DNA of 64,000 nucleotides from Calothrix membranacea FACHB-236. Lineage in GTDB: Bacteria; Cyanobacteriota; Cyanobacteriia; Cyanobacteriales; Nostocaceae. Below, piece by piece: positions 28,943 through 38,450 of this stretch. Both the position numbers and the translations under genes were made by a program. The DNA lies in assembly GCF_014696315.1 (NCBI RefSeq), contig NZ_JACJPX010000024.1, forward strand, positions 1 through 64,000, read 5' to 3'. Positions within the stretch are counted from its first letter, which is position 1. The number at the start of each line of letters is the position of its first letter. The notes under the pieces are model-generated. The model did no database searches and was not told where the DNA came from. It was given only the letters and a program-made list of their open reading frames with translations.

Positions 28943-29302
28943 ATGCAAATTATCAACAGTCTTCATACCGCCATTCTCGTTACTGACCTGGAACGCTCTG
29001 AATTCTTTTATGGCAAAGTATTAGGACTAGCTAAAATTGATCGCTCTCTGAAATACCCTGGAGCATGGTATCAAGTCGGTAACTACCAAATTCACTTGAT
29101 CGTCGCACCATCTTCCCCTACAGATAACCAAAACGAAAAATGGGGACGCAACCCCCATGTTGCTTTTTCTGTTGCAGACTTAGAAATCGCCAAACAAGAA
29201 TTACTCGCCCACAATTACCCTATCCAAGCCAGCGCCTCTGGTCGTCCTGCTGTATTCACCCAAGATCCCGACGGGAATATTATTGAGTTGAGTCAGCAGT
29301 GA
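28943..29302 (+). CDS. VOC family (glyoxalase-like) protein
   Basis: The 119-residue product is one vicinal-oxygen-chelate module: LHTAILVTDLERSEFFYGKV at the start, GAWYQVGNYQIHLIV in the middle, and HVAFSVADLEIAKQEL with DPDGNIIELSQ at the end. The metal ligands (His near residue 8, His near 71, Glu near 115) appear kept. VOC proteins act as glyoxalases, dioxygenases or resistance proteins; the substrate is unknown. The ATG at 28943 starts the domain exactly. The frame is open further upstream only because it runs through the 21-bp and CCCCAAT repeats. Confidence 0.85.
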   Translation: MQIINSLHTAILVTDLERSEFFYGKVLGLAKIDRSLKYPGAWYQVGNYQIHLIVAPSSPTDNQNEKWGRNPHVAFSVADLEIAKQELLAHNYPIQASASGRPAVFTQDPDGNIIELSQQ

Positions 29303-29314
29303 GGGGACTGGGGG

Positions 29315-29377
29315 GATGAGGGAGATGAGGGAGATGAGGGAGATGAGGGAGATGAGGGGGATGAGGGGGATGAAGAG
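29315..29377 (+). repeat. 9-bp tandem repeat GATGAGGGA/G
   Basis: Four perfect GATGAGGGA units (29315-29350), two GATGAGGGG units and a degenerate seventh lie 12 bp after the VOC stop and about 30 bp before the recombinase ATG. No coding role is likely. Confidence 0.85.
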
Positions 29378-29408
29378 ACAAGGGGAAATCTCAATTACCA
29401 AATGACAA

Positions 29409-30749
29409 ATGAAAATCATCGCCTACAGCTACACCGATCCTTTGTTAGAAAATCCTCCTGATGTTGATAGTTGGGGGTGGGAAGTAGATCGAGTTTATTA
29501 TGATCTGGGAGAGCGAGAGTCCTTGGGACATGGTACGCGAGATTCCTGCGGAAACGCTGGGCGAGTGCAGTTACAACAATTAATCAAAGATTGCCAAGCT
29601 GAGGCTGCAAGTTATCTGCTCATCCGGCGATTGGAAGAATTGGGTGATACTGTCAAAGAAGTAAGCGATCGCCTCAATGAATTGGAAGCTATGGGTATTG
29701 TGGTCATCGCTACGGAACAACCTTACACTTCAGAACATGGTAATCTCCGCGCTCAATTGCTGACATTGTTACAAGAAATTCAATACCAGCAACGTAGCCG
29801 CCGTATCCGCCAAGGACACGCCCGTAAGCGTTTAGATATTGCACCTCCACCAGGTAAGCCGCCATACGGTTACAAAAAAAGTAAAGATAAATACACGATT
29901 GATAGAAGCACTTCGCCAGTTGTTAAGGATTTTTTTGAACAATTTTTGCTCTATGGTTCTTTAAGGGGAGCAGTTCGCTATTTAGCTAAAAAATACGGTA
30001 AGAAAATCTCGGTAACCACAGGGAAGCGCTGGTTAACTAATCCAGTTTATCGGGGGAACACAGCTTATCAAGATGGCGAAATTATCTCGAATACCCACGT
30101 TCCCATAATTTCCCCAGAAGAAGCCGCTCAAATTGACAGGCTTTTACGCCGTAATAGTCGGTTACCATCTCGCACAGCTAGCGCGCCACGCTCTTTAGCA
30201 GGGTTAGTAATTTGCGGCGAGTGTCAATCTCACATGACTGTCACCCGCGTTACCCAACGTCGCCAAAACAAAGAGTATCTTTATTTACGTCCAATTAGCT
30301 GTCCTAAAAATCCTAAGTGTAAGGCTTTGGCTTATGATGCAGTTTTAGACAAGACAATTACCAAGGTTTGCCAAGAATTACCCCAAGCTGTGGCTGGGAT
30401 GAACTTTCCCCAGTTGGATGCAATTAAGAATAGTTTAGGAGATGCGATCGCTCGTCAACAACAAATACTTACCCAGCTACCTGCTTTAGTAGAAACTGGG
30501 GTTTTAGATCCAGAAACAGCAAAGTTACGAGCATACAAAATTCACACAGAAATCTCTGCACTTCAAGCCAAGTTAGCTACTCTTCCACCAGTAAACTTAG
30601 GTTCAGTGGCTCAAGCTGTTTCCATTCCCCAATTCTGGTACGATTTATCAGAATCAGAACGAAGATTTTATTTAAGAGAATTTATTAGCCGCATAGAACT
30701 GATTCGTCAAGAACCACAATGGAGTTTGCAAATCATTCTGATTTTTTAA
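29409..30749 (+). CDS. XisF-like serine-recombinase family protein with an atypical catalytic domain
   Basis: The 446-residue protein follows the large-serine-recombinase layout: a resolvase-like N-terminal domain (about 1-140), a Recombinase domain (about 145-250; PPPGKPPYGYKKSKDKYTID), a zinc beta-ribbon (GLVICGECQSHM ... CPKNPKC) and a C-terminal helical region. It resembles XisF, the fdxN-element excision recombinase of Anabaena. The usual catalytic residues are not visible: YxRxS reads YSYTD, and the L-D-R-L-G-R helix reads LEELGDT. An insertion-like stretch (about 34-52, GERESLGHGTRDSCGNAG) interrupts the N-terminal domain. No element boundaries or xisH/xisI neighbours are seen. It may act without recombining DNA. 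Confidence 0.72.
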   Translation: MKIIAYSYTDPLLENPPDVDSWGWEVDRVYYDLGERESLGHGTRDSCGNAGRVQLQQLIKDCQAEAASYLLIRRLEELGDTVKEVSDRLNELEAMGIVVIATEQPYTSEHGNLRAQLLTLLQEIQYQQRSRRIRQGHARKRLDIAPPPGKPPYGYKKSKDKYTIDRSTSPVVKDFFEQFLLYGSLRGAVRYLAKKYGKKISVTTGKRWLTNPVYRGNTAYQDGEIISNTHVPIISPEEAAQIDRLLRRNSRLPSRTASAPRSLAGLVICGECQSHMTVTRVTQRRQNKEYLYLRPISCPKNPKCKALAYDAVLDKTITKVCQELPQAVAGMNFPQLDAIKNSLGDAIARQQQILTQLPALVETGVLDPETAKLRAYKIHTEISALQAKLATLPPVNLGSVAQAVSIPQFWYDLSESERRFYLREFISRIELIRQEPQWSLQIILIF

Positions 30750-31485
30750 GAATGAACTGTAAATTATGAATTAAAAATTTAACTCTCAAAGAAGTTTAAA
30801 AGCTGCAAAAATATTTTTTCCCTAGGGGCTTCCCTGCCCGGATTGTGCAATTACAAAATCATCCAATTCAAAAATTATACTAAATCAAATAATGTTGGCG
30901 ACATATCAATATATTCTAGAGGGCACAGCACTGAGGTGACCCTACAATCTTTCGCATTCTTTTTTCAATTTGGCTATATATTTCTTGAAGTGATAACGAG
31001 CAATTGCAGATTTATCATGAATGACATTTTCACTTTGTAATTAAATTAGCTATTTTTAAGTTGTGGAAATTACAAGTCATCAGAGTTTAATGAATGAGCT
31101 TCCGTGTACAGTTTTTTGAGGAAACACTGCGGCTGTGATTACTTGAGAAATTACATCAACAAACGGTGTGGTATCCATCAACAGATATCATAGCCTTAGA
31201 GCTTTTAACATTAAAATACTCAGATTTACTCAAGCAGACTAGAGTAAGTTAAAGCTAGCATCATGGTATTAATTATATCTTTTAAGCAAAGAATATTTTA
31301 GAGATATTCAACTTTTAAAAAGTTAGGTGTTTTCGTCACAAAAAAAAATTCCTATTTTGATAAATTTGAGTTAATTTGGAATCTAGCAATTACCAAACAC
31401 ACAGTTGATTACCGGGTGGCAACATTAGAGATTCGCTCTAATCTCTATGTAATCAAACCAGCAAACAAGATGATTATCATAGAAT
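30750..31485. other. Long AT-rich intergenic region with a dispersed repeat copy
   Basis: The gap of 736 bp holds one copy (30882-30965) of a dispersed repeat also present at 40974-41057. A 65-codon frame at 30843-31040 runs through that repeat and is not a credible gene. Otherwise AT-rich, without visible structure; the promoter of the GT39 gene must lie here. Confidence 0.5.
30882..30965. repeat. Dispersed repeat, degraded copy
   Basis: AAATCAAATAATGTT, CATCAATATATTCTAGAGGG-type and CTACAATCTTT-CATTCTTTTTT blocks match 40974-41057 in order and spacing at roughly 85% by eye. The central palindrome that is perfect in the other copy is degraded here (GGGCACAGCACTGAGGTGAC). Confidence 0.75.
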
Positions 31486-33105
31486 ATGCAAGAAAGAAGC
31501 TTTATTTGGGGTCATCTAGGACAACGGTACCGCACAGTTGAAACATTAATTGATGGGGTATGGATAATTGTCCTGCTTGTAGCAGCAGTATTATTGTTTA
31601 GCATCAATCTTGGCGGCGCACCGCTGCGAGATTGGGATGAAGGTACTGTGGCACAGATTGCGCGTGAAATTGTGCGTTCCCCAGCGGGTTCTCTAAATTG
31701 GCTTTACCCCACCCTGGGAGGTGTACCTTATCCCCACAAGCCGCCTTTGATGCATTTGCTAGTTGCTTGGGCTTATCAACTAGGAGGCATTAATGAATGG
31801 ACTACACGCCTACCTGGAGCCATTTTAACAGCTTGTTCCGTACCTTTACTGTATTGTATTGGTCGAGAAGCATTTCGCCAACGCTGGGCGGCGATTTATA
31901 GCGCCTTAATTTACCTGACAATGCTTCCTGTGGTGCGTCATGGTCGATTGGCAATGATTGATGGCGCAGTGGTAAGTTTTTTGATGGTGATGATGTGGTG
32001 CGTTTTGCGATCGCGCCGAGATTTGCGTTACTGTCTGGGTGTTGGTTTGGCCTTTGGCTTAATTTGCCTAACTCAAGGGGTATATGGTGTATTGTTAGGT
32101 GCGATCGCCATTGTCTTTTTATATTGGGATACCCCCCGACTCCTCACTTGTTACTACCTTTGGATTGCCGTCTTTCTGGGTATCTTACCAGTACTTGGTT
32201 GGTATGCTGCTCAGCTGCTACACTACGGTCACACTTTCCTGCAAATGGCTTTTATCAGTCCAGCCAACAATCAACTAGGAACAGGTGCGGCGGGTAATTC
32301 TAGAACATCTTGGTACTATCTCAAAGAGATATTGATGTATGCATGGCCTTGGCTACTGTTTTTACCCCATAGTTTGCGTTTAGCCTGGGAAAATCGCAAT
32401 TTGAGTTGGGCAAAACTTGTATTAGCCTGGAGTGGTGTTTACTTAGTAATTATTGCCTGTATGGGGAGTAAAATTCTCTGGTATTTATTCCCGATTTACC
32501 CAAGTTTAGCTTTAGCTTTGGGGGCGCAACTCGCGGAAACTGAGAATTTACCTTTACTCTCATCCTATCCCCGTTCTTGGATAGCTGGTTTATCGATACT
32601 TGCATTAGCGGCTTCTGCTGGAAGCATTTTTTTTAGTTCAGGTGCAAACCCGAAAACCGACTTACAGGTAATTTTTGCCGCAGTTGCTTTAACAATGACT
32701 TTAGCAGCTATTTACGCAGAGCGTGGCGATGGGCAATTCCTGAAGATTCTGTTTTGGGGAAGTTATATTTCACTGCTGTTGTTAATGAAATCTAACTACT
32801 GGGTGTGGGAATTAAGCGATGCATATCCCGTCAAACCAGTAGCTAGCATGATAGTAAGAGCAAATCCAGCAGTCAAAAAGATTTACACATCCTTTGCTTA
32901 CAATCGTCCTTCCTTAGATTTTTATAGCGATCGCACAATTATTCCTGCGAGTTTAGGGGAACTGCAATACTACTGGCGCTACAACGGACAACCCTATTTT
33001 TTGCTGAATGCATCTGCTTACAAAAGTCTCAAACTCGATTCCATTAAGCTGATTGATGAAGCAGAAGGTTGGAAACTGATTACTAAAGATACCAATCGCT
33101 TGTAA
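31486..33105 (+). CDS. Family 39 glycosyltransferase (ArnT/PMT-like membrane enzyme)
   Basis: The 539-residue membrane protein has about ten to twelve hydrophobic segments and the GT39/GT83 signature: PLRDWDEGTVAQIAREI with Asp51-Glu52 in the first periplasmic loop, then LYPTLGGVPYPHKPPLMHLL. Such enzymes move a sugar from a polyprenyl-phosphate donor to a lipid or protein on the outer side of the membrane. Acceptor and sugar are unknown. The C-terminal soluble part (about 430-539) is periplasmic. It stands upstream of msrA with an 80-bp gap. Confidence 0.87.
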   Translation: MQERSFIWGHLGQRYRTVETLIDGVWIIVLLVAAVLLFSINLGGAPLRDWDEGTVAQIAREIVRSPAGSLNWLYPTLGGVPYPHKPPLMHLLVAWAYQLGGINEWTTRLPGAILTACSVPLLYCIGREAFRQRWAAIYSALIYLTMLPVVRHGRLAMIDGAVVSFLMVMMWCVLRSRRDLRYCLGVGLAFGLICLTQGVYGVLLGAIAIVFLYWDTPRLLTCYYLWIAVFLGILPVLGWYAAQLLHYGHTFLQMAFISPANNQLGTGAAGNSRTSWYYLKEILMYAWPWLLFLPHSLRLAWENRNLSWAKLVLAWSGVYLVIIACMGSKILWYLFPIYPSLALALGAQLAETENLPLLSSYPRSWIAGLSILALAASAGSIFFSSGANPKTDLQVIFAAVALTMTLAAIYAERGDGQFLKILFWGSYISLLLLMKSNYWVWELSDAYPVKPVASMIVRANPAVKKIYTSFAYNRPSLDFYSDRTIIPASLGELQYYWRYNGQPYFLLNASAYKSLKLDSIKLIDEAEGWKLITKDTNRL

Positions 33106-33185
33106 GCATTCTCTGCGATCGCTTACCAGAATCGTTAAAATATTAAGTAAGGTAAAGACATTTATGAGAAATCAACATCAAAATC

Positions 33186-33854
33186 ATGGGATTATTTGGA
33201 TTTGGCAAGAAAACAGCAATACCTAAGCCTGAGGAAGCCTTACCAGGAAGAGCAGCAACAATGCCTGTACCTGCTCATCACCATGTCAATGGTAATCCTC
33301 TCAAGGCACCTTTTCCCGATGGATTAGAAACAGCTTTATTTGGTTTAGGCTGTTTTTGGGGTGCAGAACGTAAATTTTGGCAGCTTAAAGGAGTTTACAC
33401 CACAGCAGTTGGCTATGCGGCTGGATACACACCCAACCCTACCTACCAAGAAGTATGCACCGGATTGACTGGTCATAACGAAGTAGTATTAGTTGTGTTT
33501 GACCCCAAAGTAATTAGCTATACCGAACTGCTGAAAGTGTTTTGGGAAAGTCACAACCCCACCCAAGGGATGCGCCAAGGTAATGATGTCGGTACTCAGT
33601 ATCGCTCCGGAATTTACGTCTATTCTGAAACTCAAAAGCAGCTAGCAGAAACATCACGCGACGCATATCAGCAAGCACTCAAAGATGCAGGCTACGGCAA
33701 AATTACCACAGAAATTTTAGACGCGCCTGAGTTCTACTACGCCGAAGAATATCATCAGCAGTACCTTGCTAAAAACCCCAATGGCTATTGCGGCTTAGGC
33801 GGAACCAACGTTTCTTGCCCTGTAGGAATTGCTGAGTCACAACTTAGTAGTTAA
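33186..33854 (+). CDS. msrA: Peptide methionine sulfoxide reductase MsrA
   Basis: MsrA reduces the S-epimer of methionine sulfoxide in proteins, repairing oxidative damage. The catalytic [11 protein letters not shown] motif places Cys56 as nucleophile. [40 protein letters not shown] and the C-terminal [18 protein letters not shown] follow, with resolving cysteines near the end. The first 45 residues form a Lys/Pro-rich extension without a signal peptide. A long perfect hairpin follows the stop at once. Confidence 0.96.
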   Translation: MGLFGFGKKTAIPKPEEALPGRAATMPVPAHHHVNGNPLKAPFPDGLETALFGLGCFWGAERKFWQLKGVYTTAVGYAAGYTPNPTYQEVCTGLTGHNEVVLVVFDPKVISYTELLKVFWESHNPTQGMRQGNDVGTQYRSGIYVYSETQKQLAETSRDAYQQALKDAGYGKITTEILDAPEFYYAEEYHQQYLAKNPNGYCGLGGTNVSCPVGIAESQLSS

Positions 33855-33858
33855 GTAT

Positions 33859-33904
33859 CAAATCATTTGTTGTCAGCCTACTACAGTTGACAACAAATGA
33901 TTTG
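33859..33904 (+). terminator. Long perfect hairpin after msrA
   Basis: CAAATCATTTGTTGTCA (33859-33875) and its exact reverse complement (33888-33904) form a 17-bp stem with a 12-nt loop, 5 bp after the msrA stop. No T-run follows, so it is either a strong gene-end hairpin or an mRNA-stabilising structure. Confidence 0.75.
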
Positions 33905-34466
33905 GGGCAATGGTAATAAGTAATAGGTAAAAATTTTGCCTCAAGCACCCTTGATTCGGGTTCAGCATAATTTCTAGCATTTTGGATTTTTTCAGCTTAT
34001 TTTTGGTTAATTACCATAAATTAGCGGAAATTGGGCATTGGGAATGATGTTGTTGTCAGAATTTATTTGCGAAGATAACGAGAATTGTGCTGTTGGTGAC
34101 CAAAGCGATCGCCACACGGGAATACAGTTTTTACATTAAATTAATGATTATTTTGCAATTTGTCGCTGCAAAACAGCCACCTTAGCTGTAATCATGAATG
34201 AAGTTCATAGTATTGTTGTTTGTCTGAGGCGGATACCGATGGCAAGGCCTATCCGCCTATTTATCTAAAAGAAAGCAGAGACGCGATGAATCGCGTCTGT
34301 ACAAGATAATCCCCAATTCCCAATTCTAAAGTTTTGCTGTAATTCCACCATAGCTGACATATAGCTTCAGACCTAGGACTGATAAGCATTGCAAGAGCGA
34401 TCGCACGTCCCCAAGTCAAGCTATTATGTAGTCGGAAACTATGCAGCATCAAACTAAAGGTTTTGC
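33905..34466. other. Intergenic region with a third AGACGCGAT palindrome
   Basis: The gap of 562 bp between msrA and the dehydrogenase holds AGACGCGAT-GA-ATCGCGTCT at 34275-34302, a third copy of the family at 27860-27920. A 63-codon minus-strand frame across it is not credible. The rest is without visible features. Confidence 0.6.
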
Positions 34467-35495
34467 ATGAAAGTAGCAGTCTTCAGTACTAAAGCCTACG
34501 ACCGGCAGTTTTTGGAAGCTGCAAATTCTTCTAAACAGCACGAATTGGTATTCTTTGAACCCCGTTTAGATAGAGATACCGCCATTTTAGCCGCTGGCTT
34601 TCCAGCCGTTTGTCCCTTTGTTCATGACCAGGTTGACGCTTCAACTTTAAAGATTCTCGCCAAAAACGGAACTCGCCTGGTTGCTTTGCGCTGTGCCGGA
34701 TTTAACAATGTAGATCTCAATACGGCAGCCGAATTAGGGATGCAAGTATCCCGTGTCCCAGCTTACTCGCCCTATGGTGTCGCAGAACACGCTGTAGGTT
34801 TGATTTTAAGCCTCAATCGTAAAATTCATCACGCCTATAACCGAGTTCGGGATGGTAATTTCTCCCTCAACCGCTTACTAGGATTCAATCTGCATGGACG
34901 CACAGTCGGGATTGTTGGGACTGGAAAAATCGGTTTAATTTTAGGGCAAATTATGAGAGGTTTTGGCTGTAACCTCCTCGCCTATGATGTCTATCAAAAC
35001 CCTGGAATAGAAGCAATGGGTGGTAAGTATGTAGAATTACCAGAACTATTTGCTAAATCTGATATCATCTCGCTACATTGTCCCCTGACTCCAGAAACTC
35101 ATCACCTGATCAATGAAGATGCGATCGCTAAAATGAAACCAGGTGTGATGTTAATTAACACTAGCCGAGGTTCCCTTATTGATACCCAAGCCGTGATTGA
35201 AGGCTTAAAATCTGGTCAAATTGGCTACTTGGGTGTTGATGTATACGAGCAAGAATCAGAATTATTCTTTGAGGATTTGTCAGGCGCAATCATTCAAGAT
35301 GACACATTCCAAAGGCTGACAACATTCCCCAACGTTCTAATCACTGGACATCAAGCCTTTTTTACAGAAGAAGCTCTGCGTAACATTGCGGATACTACTC
35401 TGTCAAATATCACCGACTTTGAACAGGGAAAAGCTTGCCCTTATGAAATTTGTCCGCAACCACAACCCGGACATAATAAGGTGTTGGTAAGCTAA
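34467..35495 (+). CDS. D-2-hydroxyacid dehydrogenase (LdhA/D-lactate dehydrogenase type)
   Basis: The 342-residue protein is a D-isomer-specific 2-hydroxyacid dehydrogenase close to fermentative D-lactate dehydrogenases. It starts [20 protein letters not shown], has the NAD-binding [13 protein letters not shown], the substrate Arg in [13 protein letters not shown], a Glu in [10 protein letters not shown] and the His in [10 protein letters not shown]. It reduces pyruvate to D-lactate with NADH, a sink for reductant in the dark or under anoxia; phenyllactate-type substrates are the alternative. AAAGG precedes the ATG. Confidence 0.87.
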   Translation: MKVAVFSTKAYDRQFLEAANSSKQHELVFFEPRLDRDTAILAAGFPAVCPFVHDQVDASTLKILAKNGTRLVALRCAGFNNVDLNTAAELGMQVSRVPAYSPYGVAEHAVGLILSLNRKIHHAYNRVRDGNFSLNRLLGFNLHGRTVGIVGTGKIGLILGQIMRGFGCNLLAYDVYQNPGIEAMGGKYVELPELFAKSDIISLHCPLTPETHHLINEDAIAKMKPGVMLINTSRGSLIDTQAVIEGLKSGQIGYLGVDVYEQESELFFEDLSGAIIQDDTFQRLTTFPNVLITGHQAFFTEEALRNIADTTLSNITDFEQGKACPYEICPQPQPGHNKVLVS

Positions 35496-35663
35496 GCTTC
35501 AAAAGAGGCAGGGGAGCAGGGAGCAGAGGAGCAGGGGGAAAATGCAGATTTGATACACTATGTTCTCGCAGCTTCATATCAAGGATTCAGAAGATTTTCC
35601 CCGTTTCTCCCTGCCCCCTGCCCCCTTGCAGCCTTAACGAACAGTTTTTCAGCGAACACGATA

Positions 35664-36281
35664 TTACTTCTCCCGAATCCACAGCGCCAATCCACCGCCA
35701 CGACCACGAGCAGCGATAAAATTTTCTGTAGCTAAGAAAAAGGCGAAAAAGGCTTGCTTTGCGATTGGCTGAGTGTAAAAATCTTGATTCTCAACTTTAC
35801 CAGAGCCAATTTGTCCGTTGTACACAATACGATTAAATAGACTAATTTGCATTTGCGTAAAGTCAAACGCCAAGAGATTTTTCTTCCCTAAATATTTGGC
35901 TGGCCCTGTCAACTTCAATAATACTGGGCCGACTTGTACCTGATTCCCTATTTCGCCTTTACCTAAATCTGCTTCGGAAGTCTTACTAAAAGAAATATGT
36001 GCGGCGGCAAATTTGGGCATATATATACCCTTACCTAAGACAATTCCTCCCCGCTGTCTTACCTTGCGAGTACCCGTAGCAAAGCACAGCCGCCATTTTC
36101 CAACAAGCGACTCAAAATTATAAGTTAATCGTTGCTGCTTGGCTGCTTTTTCTGCTGCTAGCAACGCATCCACCACCAAAGCAGTAGCCGGAAGTTTACC
36201 ACCTTCACCGCGATAAGCAGCCGCAGCTTGGAATAATATCGCCAAATCAGGTGTAGCCGTAGGTGTTACTTCAGCAGTCAT
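35664..36281 (-). CDS. Conserved protein, possibly fibrillin/PAP-like
   Basis: The 205-residue soluble protein has LVGKWRLCFATGTRKVRQRG in the middle, then GIYMPKFAAAHISFSKTSEA and IGNQVQVGPVLLKLTGPAKY. The pattern of a Trp-containing G-x-W strand followed by beta strands resembles lipocalin-like plastid-lipid-associated (fibrillin) proteins, which bind hydrophobic molecules at thylakoids. I am not certain of the family. The C-terminus (FIAARGRGGGLALWIREK) looks conserved. It lies downstream of the amidase gene in the same direction, 120 bp apart, with purine-rich repeats between. Confidence 0.6.
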   Translation of the reverse strand: MTAEVTPTATPDLAILFQAAAAYRGEGGKLPATALVVDALLAAEKAAKQQRLTYNFESLVGKWRLCFATGTRKVRQRGGIVLGKGIYMPKFAAAHISFSKTSEADLGKGEIGNQVQVGPVLLKLTGPAKYLGKKNLLAFDFTQMQISLFNRIVYNGQIGSGKVENQDFYTQPIAKQAFFAFFLATENFIAARGRGGGLALWIREK

Positions 36282-36403
36282 AAATACACTCTTGAAATTC
36301 TCTGATCGTATGGTAAATCAACACGTCAGAAGGGGAAGGGGGAAAGGGACAAACCTTTAACCTTGAACCTTTCCCCTTTTCCCCCTGCCCCTGCCCCCCT
36401 GCT

Positions 36404-37777
36404 TCAAACTACTGGCGCTGAGACTATACCCTGCGCTTCGAGGAATGATGCAACTTTTAAAATTAATGCTTCGTTATAGGGTGCAGTGATTAATTGCACG
36501 CCTAAAGGTAAGGCATTGGGGCGTTGAATTGGCACTGAGATTACAGGTAAGCCAATAAAAGATAATGGTTGCGTAAATAATCCCAGATGGGGACGAATGA
36601 TAATTTCTTGTCCATCTAAAACCATAGTTGTTTGCCCAATTAATGGCGCTACCATTGGTGTAGTTGGAGCCAGAATTATATCGACATTTTGAAAGATTTC
36701 TCGCACGCGATCGCGGTACCATCTTCTAAATCTCTGGGCTTGTAAGTACCATTGACTGGGGATTAAAGCCCCAGCTAAAAAGCGATCGCGTGTGGCAAAA
36801 TCAAAATCTTGGGGACGCGATCGCAATCTCTCTATATGCAGATTTGCGCCTTCGCTGGCTGTAATCACAAATGCTGCAGCCCTAGCGCGATGTGATTCTG
36901 GTAGCGTTACATACTCAGTTACATTCAAAGCCCGCGCCACTTGTTCGACTGCTAACAAAGCTTCTGGTTCTGCACCCTGAGTATAATAATCCCCGGCAAT
37001 GGCAAATCTAATCCCAGATATATCTTCATTAATTTGGGGTAAACATAATTCCGGTGGACGCTTTGTACATACCGGATCGCGATCGTCTTCTCCCTGGAGA
37101 ATATCAAAAGTTGTCGCAATATCCCGCACCGAACGGGCAAAGGGGCCAACATGGTCAAAACTAGTAGAAAATAAAGCTACCCCAGCCCGCGATAACCTAC
37201 CGTAAGTCGGTTTTAAACCAAAAATTCCACAAAAAGCGGCGGGAACGCGAATCGAACCGTTAGTATCAGAACCTAGCGTCAACGGAACCAACCCCGCAGC
37301 CACCGCCGCCGCCGAACCACCCGAAGAACCACCAGTGACGCGCTGTAAATCATGGGGATTATGAGTAGCACCGTAATGGGCATTTTCCGTCATAAACCCA
37401 TAGGCGTACTCATCCATATTTAACGCCCCAACTAACACCGCACCAGCTTGTTTCAACCTGGCTACTAAGGTTGCATCTTGGGTAGCTGGGGGATTTTCGG
37501 CATTAATTTTCGCACCCGCTAGAGTTGTTAAACCAGCGACATCGAAAAGGTTTTTGACTGCAAAAGGTACACCCGCCAAAGCACCAGGATTGTTACCTTG
37601 GGCAATTTCTTTGTCGATGCGTGCTGCATCAGCCAAAGCAGTTTCCGCAATTACCGCCGTAAAAGCATTGATTTCGCGATCGCGCGCCGCAATTTTGGTT
37701 AAAACATCTTTGGTAACTTCTACAGCGCTAACCTTACCCGCACGTACAGCCGCCGCTATTGATACAGCATCATTCAT
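36404..37777 (-). CDS. AtzE-like amidase (amidase signature family)
   Basis: The 457-residue enzyme has the Ser-Ser-Lys amidase-signature triad: Lys in GVPFAVKNLFDVAG, the Gly/Ser-rich RVTGGSSGGSAAAVAAGLVP, and LTLGSDTNGSIRVPAAFCG. It resembles AtzE, which hydrolyses 1-carboxybiuret in Pseudomonas, and the GatA subunit in general. The start overlaps the stop of a small AtzG-like gene by 4 bp (ATGA), the same two-gene order as in characterised AtzE-AtzG. No cyanuric acid or allophanate genes are seen here, so the substrate may be another ureide or amide. Confidence 0.85.
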   Translation of the reverse strand: MNDAVSIAAAVRAGKVSAVEVTKDVLTKIAARDREINAFTAVIAETALADAARIDKEIAQGNNPGALAGVPFAVKNLFDVAGLTTLAGAKINAENPPATQDATLVARLKQAGAVLVGALNMDEYAYGFMTENAHYGATHNPHDLQRVTGGSSGGSAAAVAAGLVPLTLGSDTNGSIRVPAAFCGIFGLKPTYGRLSRAGVALFSTSFDHVGPFARSVRDIATTFDILQGEDDRDPVCTKRPPELCLPQINEDISGIRFAIAGDYYTQGAEPEALLAVEQVARALNVTEYVTLPESHRARAAAFVITASEGANLHIERLRSRPQDFDFATRDRFLAGALIPSQWYLQAQRFRRWYRDRVREIFQNVDIILAPTTPMVAPLIGQTTMVLDGQEIIIRPHLGLFTQPLSFIGLPVISVPIQRPNALPLGVQLITAPYNEALILKVASFLEAQGIVSAPVV

Positions 37778-37962
37778 GGTTCAAACACAGGTGCAACTTC
37801 AACTTCTTCAGCTATAGGAAACTCATTCACGAGTTGAGCGATCGCTTTTATTCTCTCAAAATTTGCCACCACTCCATCACGGTACTCATCCCGCAGTTGT
37901 AAATTTACCAACAACGCCATCTGCTCAACATACTCACCCACATCGAATTCGCGATTTTCCAT
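37774..37962 (-). CDS. AtzG-like small partner of the amidase (DUF4089)
   Basis: The 62-residue protein (VGEYVEQMALLVNLQLRDEY ... FPIAEEVEVAPVFEP) matches the AtzG/DUF4089 type, a GatC-like strap that wraps around the amidase subunit and stabilises it. The ATG at 37960-37962 follows GAGGAA closely; a TTG five codons earlier is less likely. It is translationally coupled to the amidase gene by an ATGA overlap, strong context support. Confidence 0.85.
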   Translation of the reverse strand: MENREFDVGEYVEQMALLVNLQLRDEYRDGVVANFERIKAIAQLVNEFPIAEEVEVAPVFEP

Positions 37963-37977
37963 ATTTCCTCTTCGCAA

Positions 37978-38297
37978 TTGTTTCAGCTACATTTACAGCT
38001 ATTTGCCCCTGATGCCAAATTAATCACCTGAAACAAAATTTACCAAATTATGACTCCAAAGCTTTAAAGTTGGGGCTAGCTTCTGGTCAACAAGAGGAAA
38101 AGGGGCAGGGGGCAGAGGGGGAAGACCGGAACGGATCTCAATACTTGTCGGTTAAGGGCAAAAGGGGAAGGGAAAAAGGGGCAAGAAAAAACCTTTAACC
38201 CTTACCCTTTCACCTTTTCCCCAAACCAAATTTCGACTTGAAAATCCTTAACCGAGCAGTATTGGAACGGAGCTTGGACTTCGCCGCGTATAAGCCA
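37978..38297. other. Purine-rich intergenic repeats
   Basis: About 320 bp with G/A-rich tracts (38090-38180), an AAAGGT/ACCTTT-type stretch and CTTGTCGGTTAAGGG, which recurs inverted near 44850. No gene seen. Confidence 0.4.
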
Positions 38298-38450
38298 ATA
38301 CAGTTCAGTTAAGAAAATAAATTGACAACAAAAACAATAATTTTGGAGGGGGTTTGGGGGACGCAACCGTCACCCAATCGGGGGTTTGGGGGAGAATCCC
38401 CCAATTGTGCTAGCTGTTTCCACAAGTGACAAATCAATCACTAATGAGCA
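38298..38450 (+). repeat. MITE-like dispersed repeat, copy 1
   Basis: This 153-bp block recurs inverted at 51729-51912. Shared landmarks in order: ATACAGTTCAGTTAA, AACAATAATTTTGGAGG, then an identical core of about 60 bp that includes GGGACGCAACCGTCACCCAA, a GGGGG-n5-CCCCC hairpin, and AGTGACAAATCAATC with CTAATGAGC at the far end. The 5-nt hairpin loop is AGAAT here and its reverse complement in the other copy. No coding capacity. Confidence 0.85.

Noticed and set aside
28624-28956. 110-codon minus-strand frame of heptad repeats
   Set aside because: Open because the repeat period is 21 bp; no ribosome binding site, and the start lies in the VOC gene's leader. Kept as a finding, not as a gene.
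30843-31040. 65-codon frame after the recombinase gene
   Set aside because: It runs through a dispersed repeat that also occurs outside any gene at 40974-41057.
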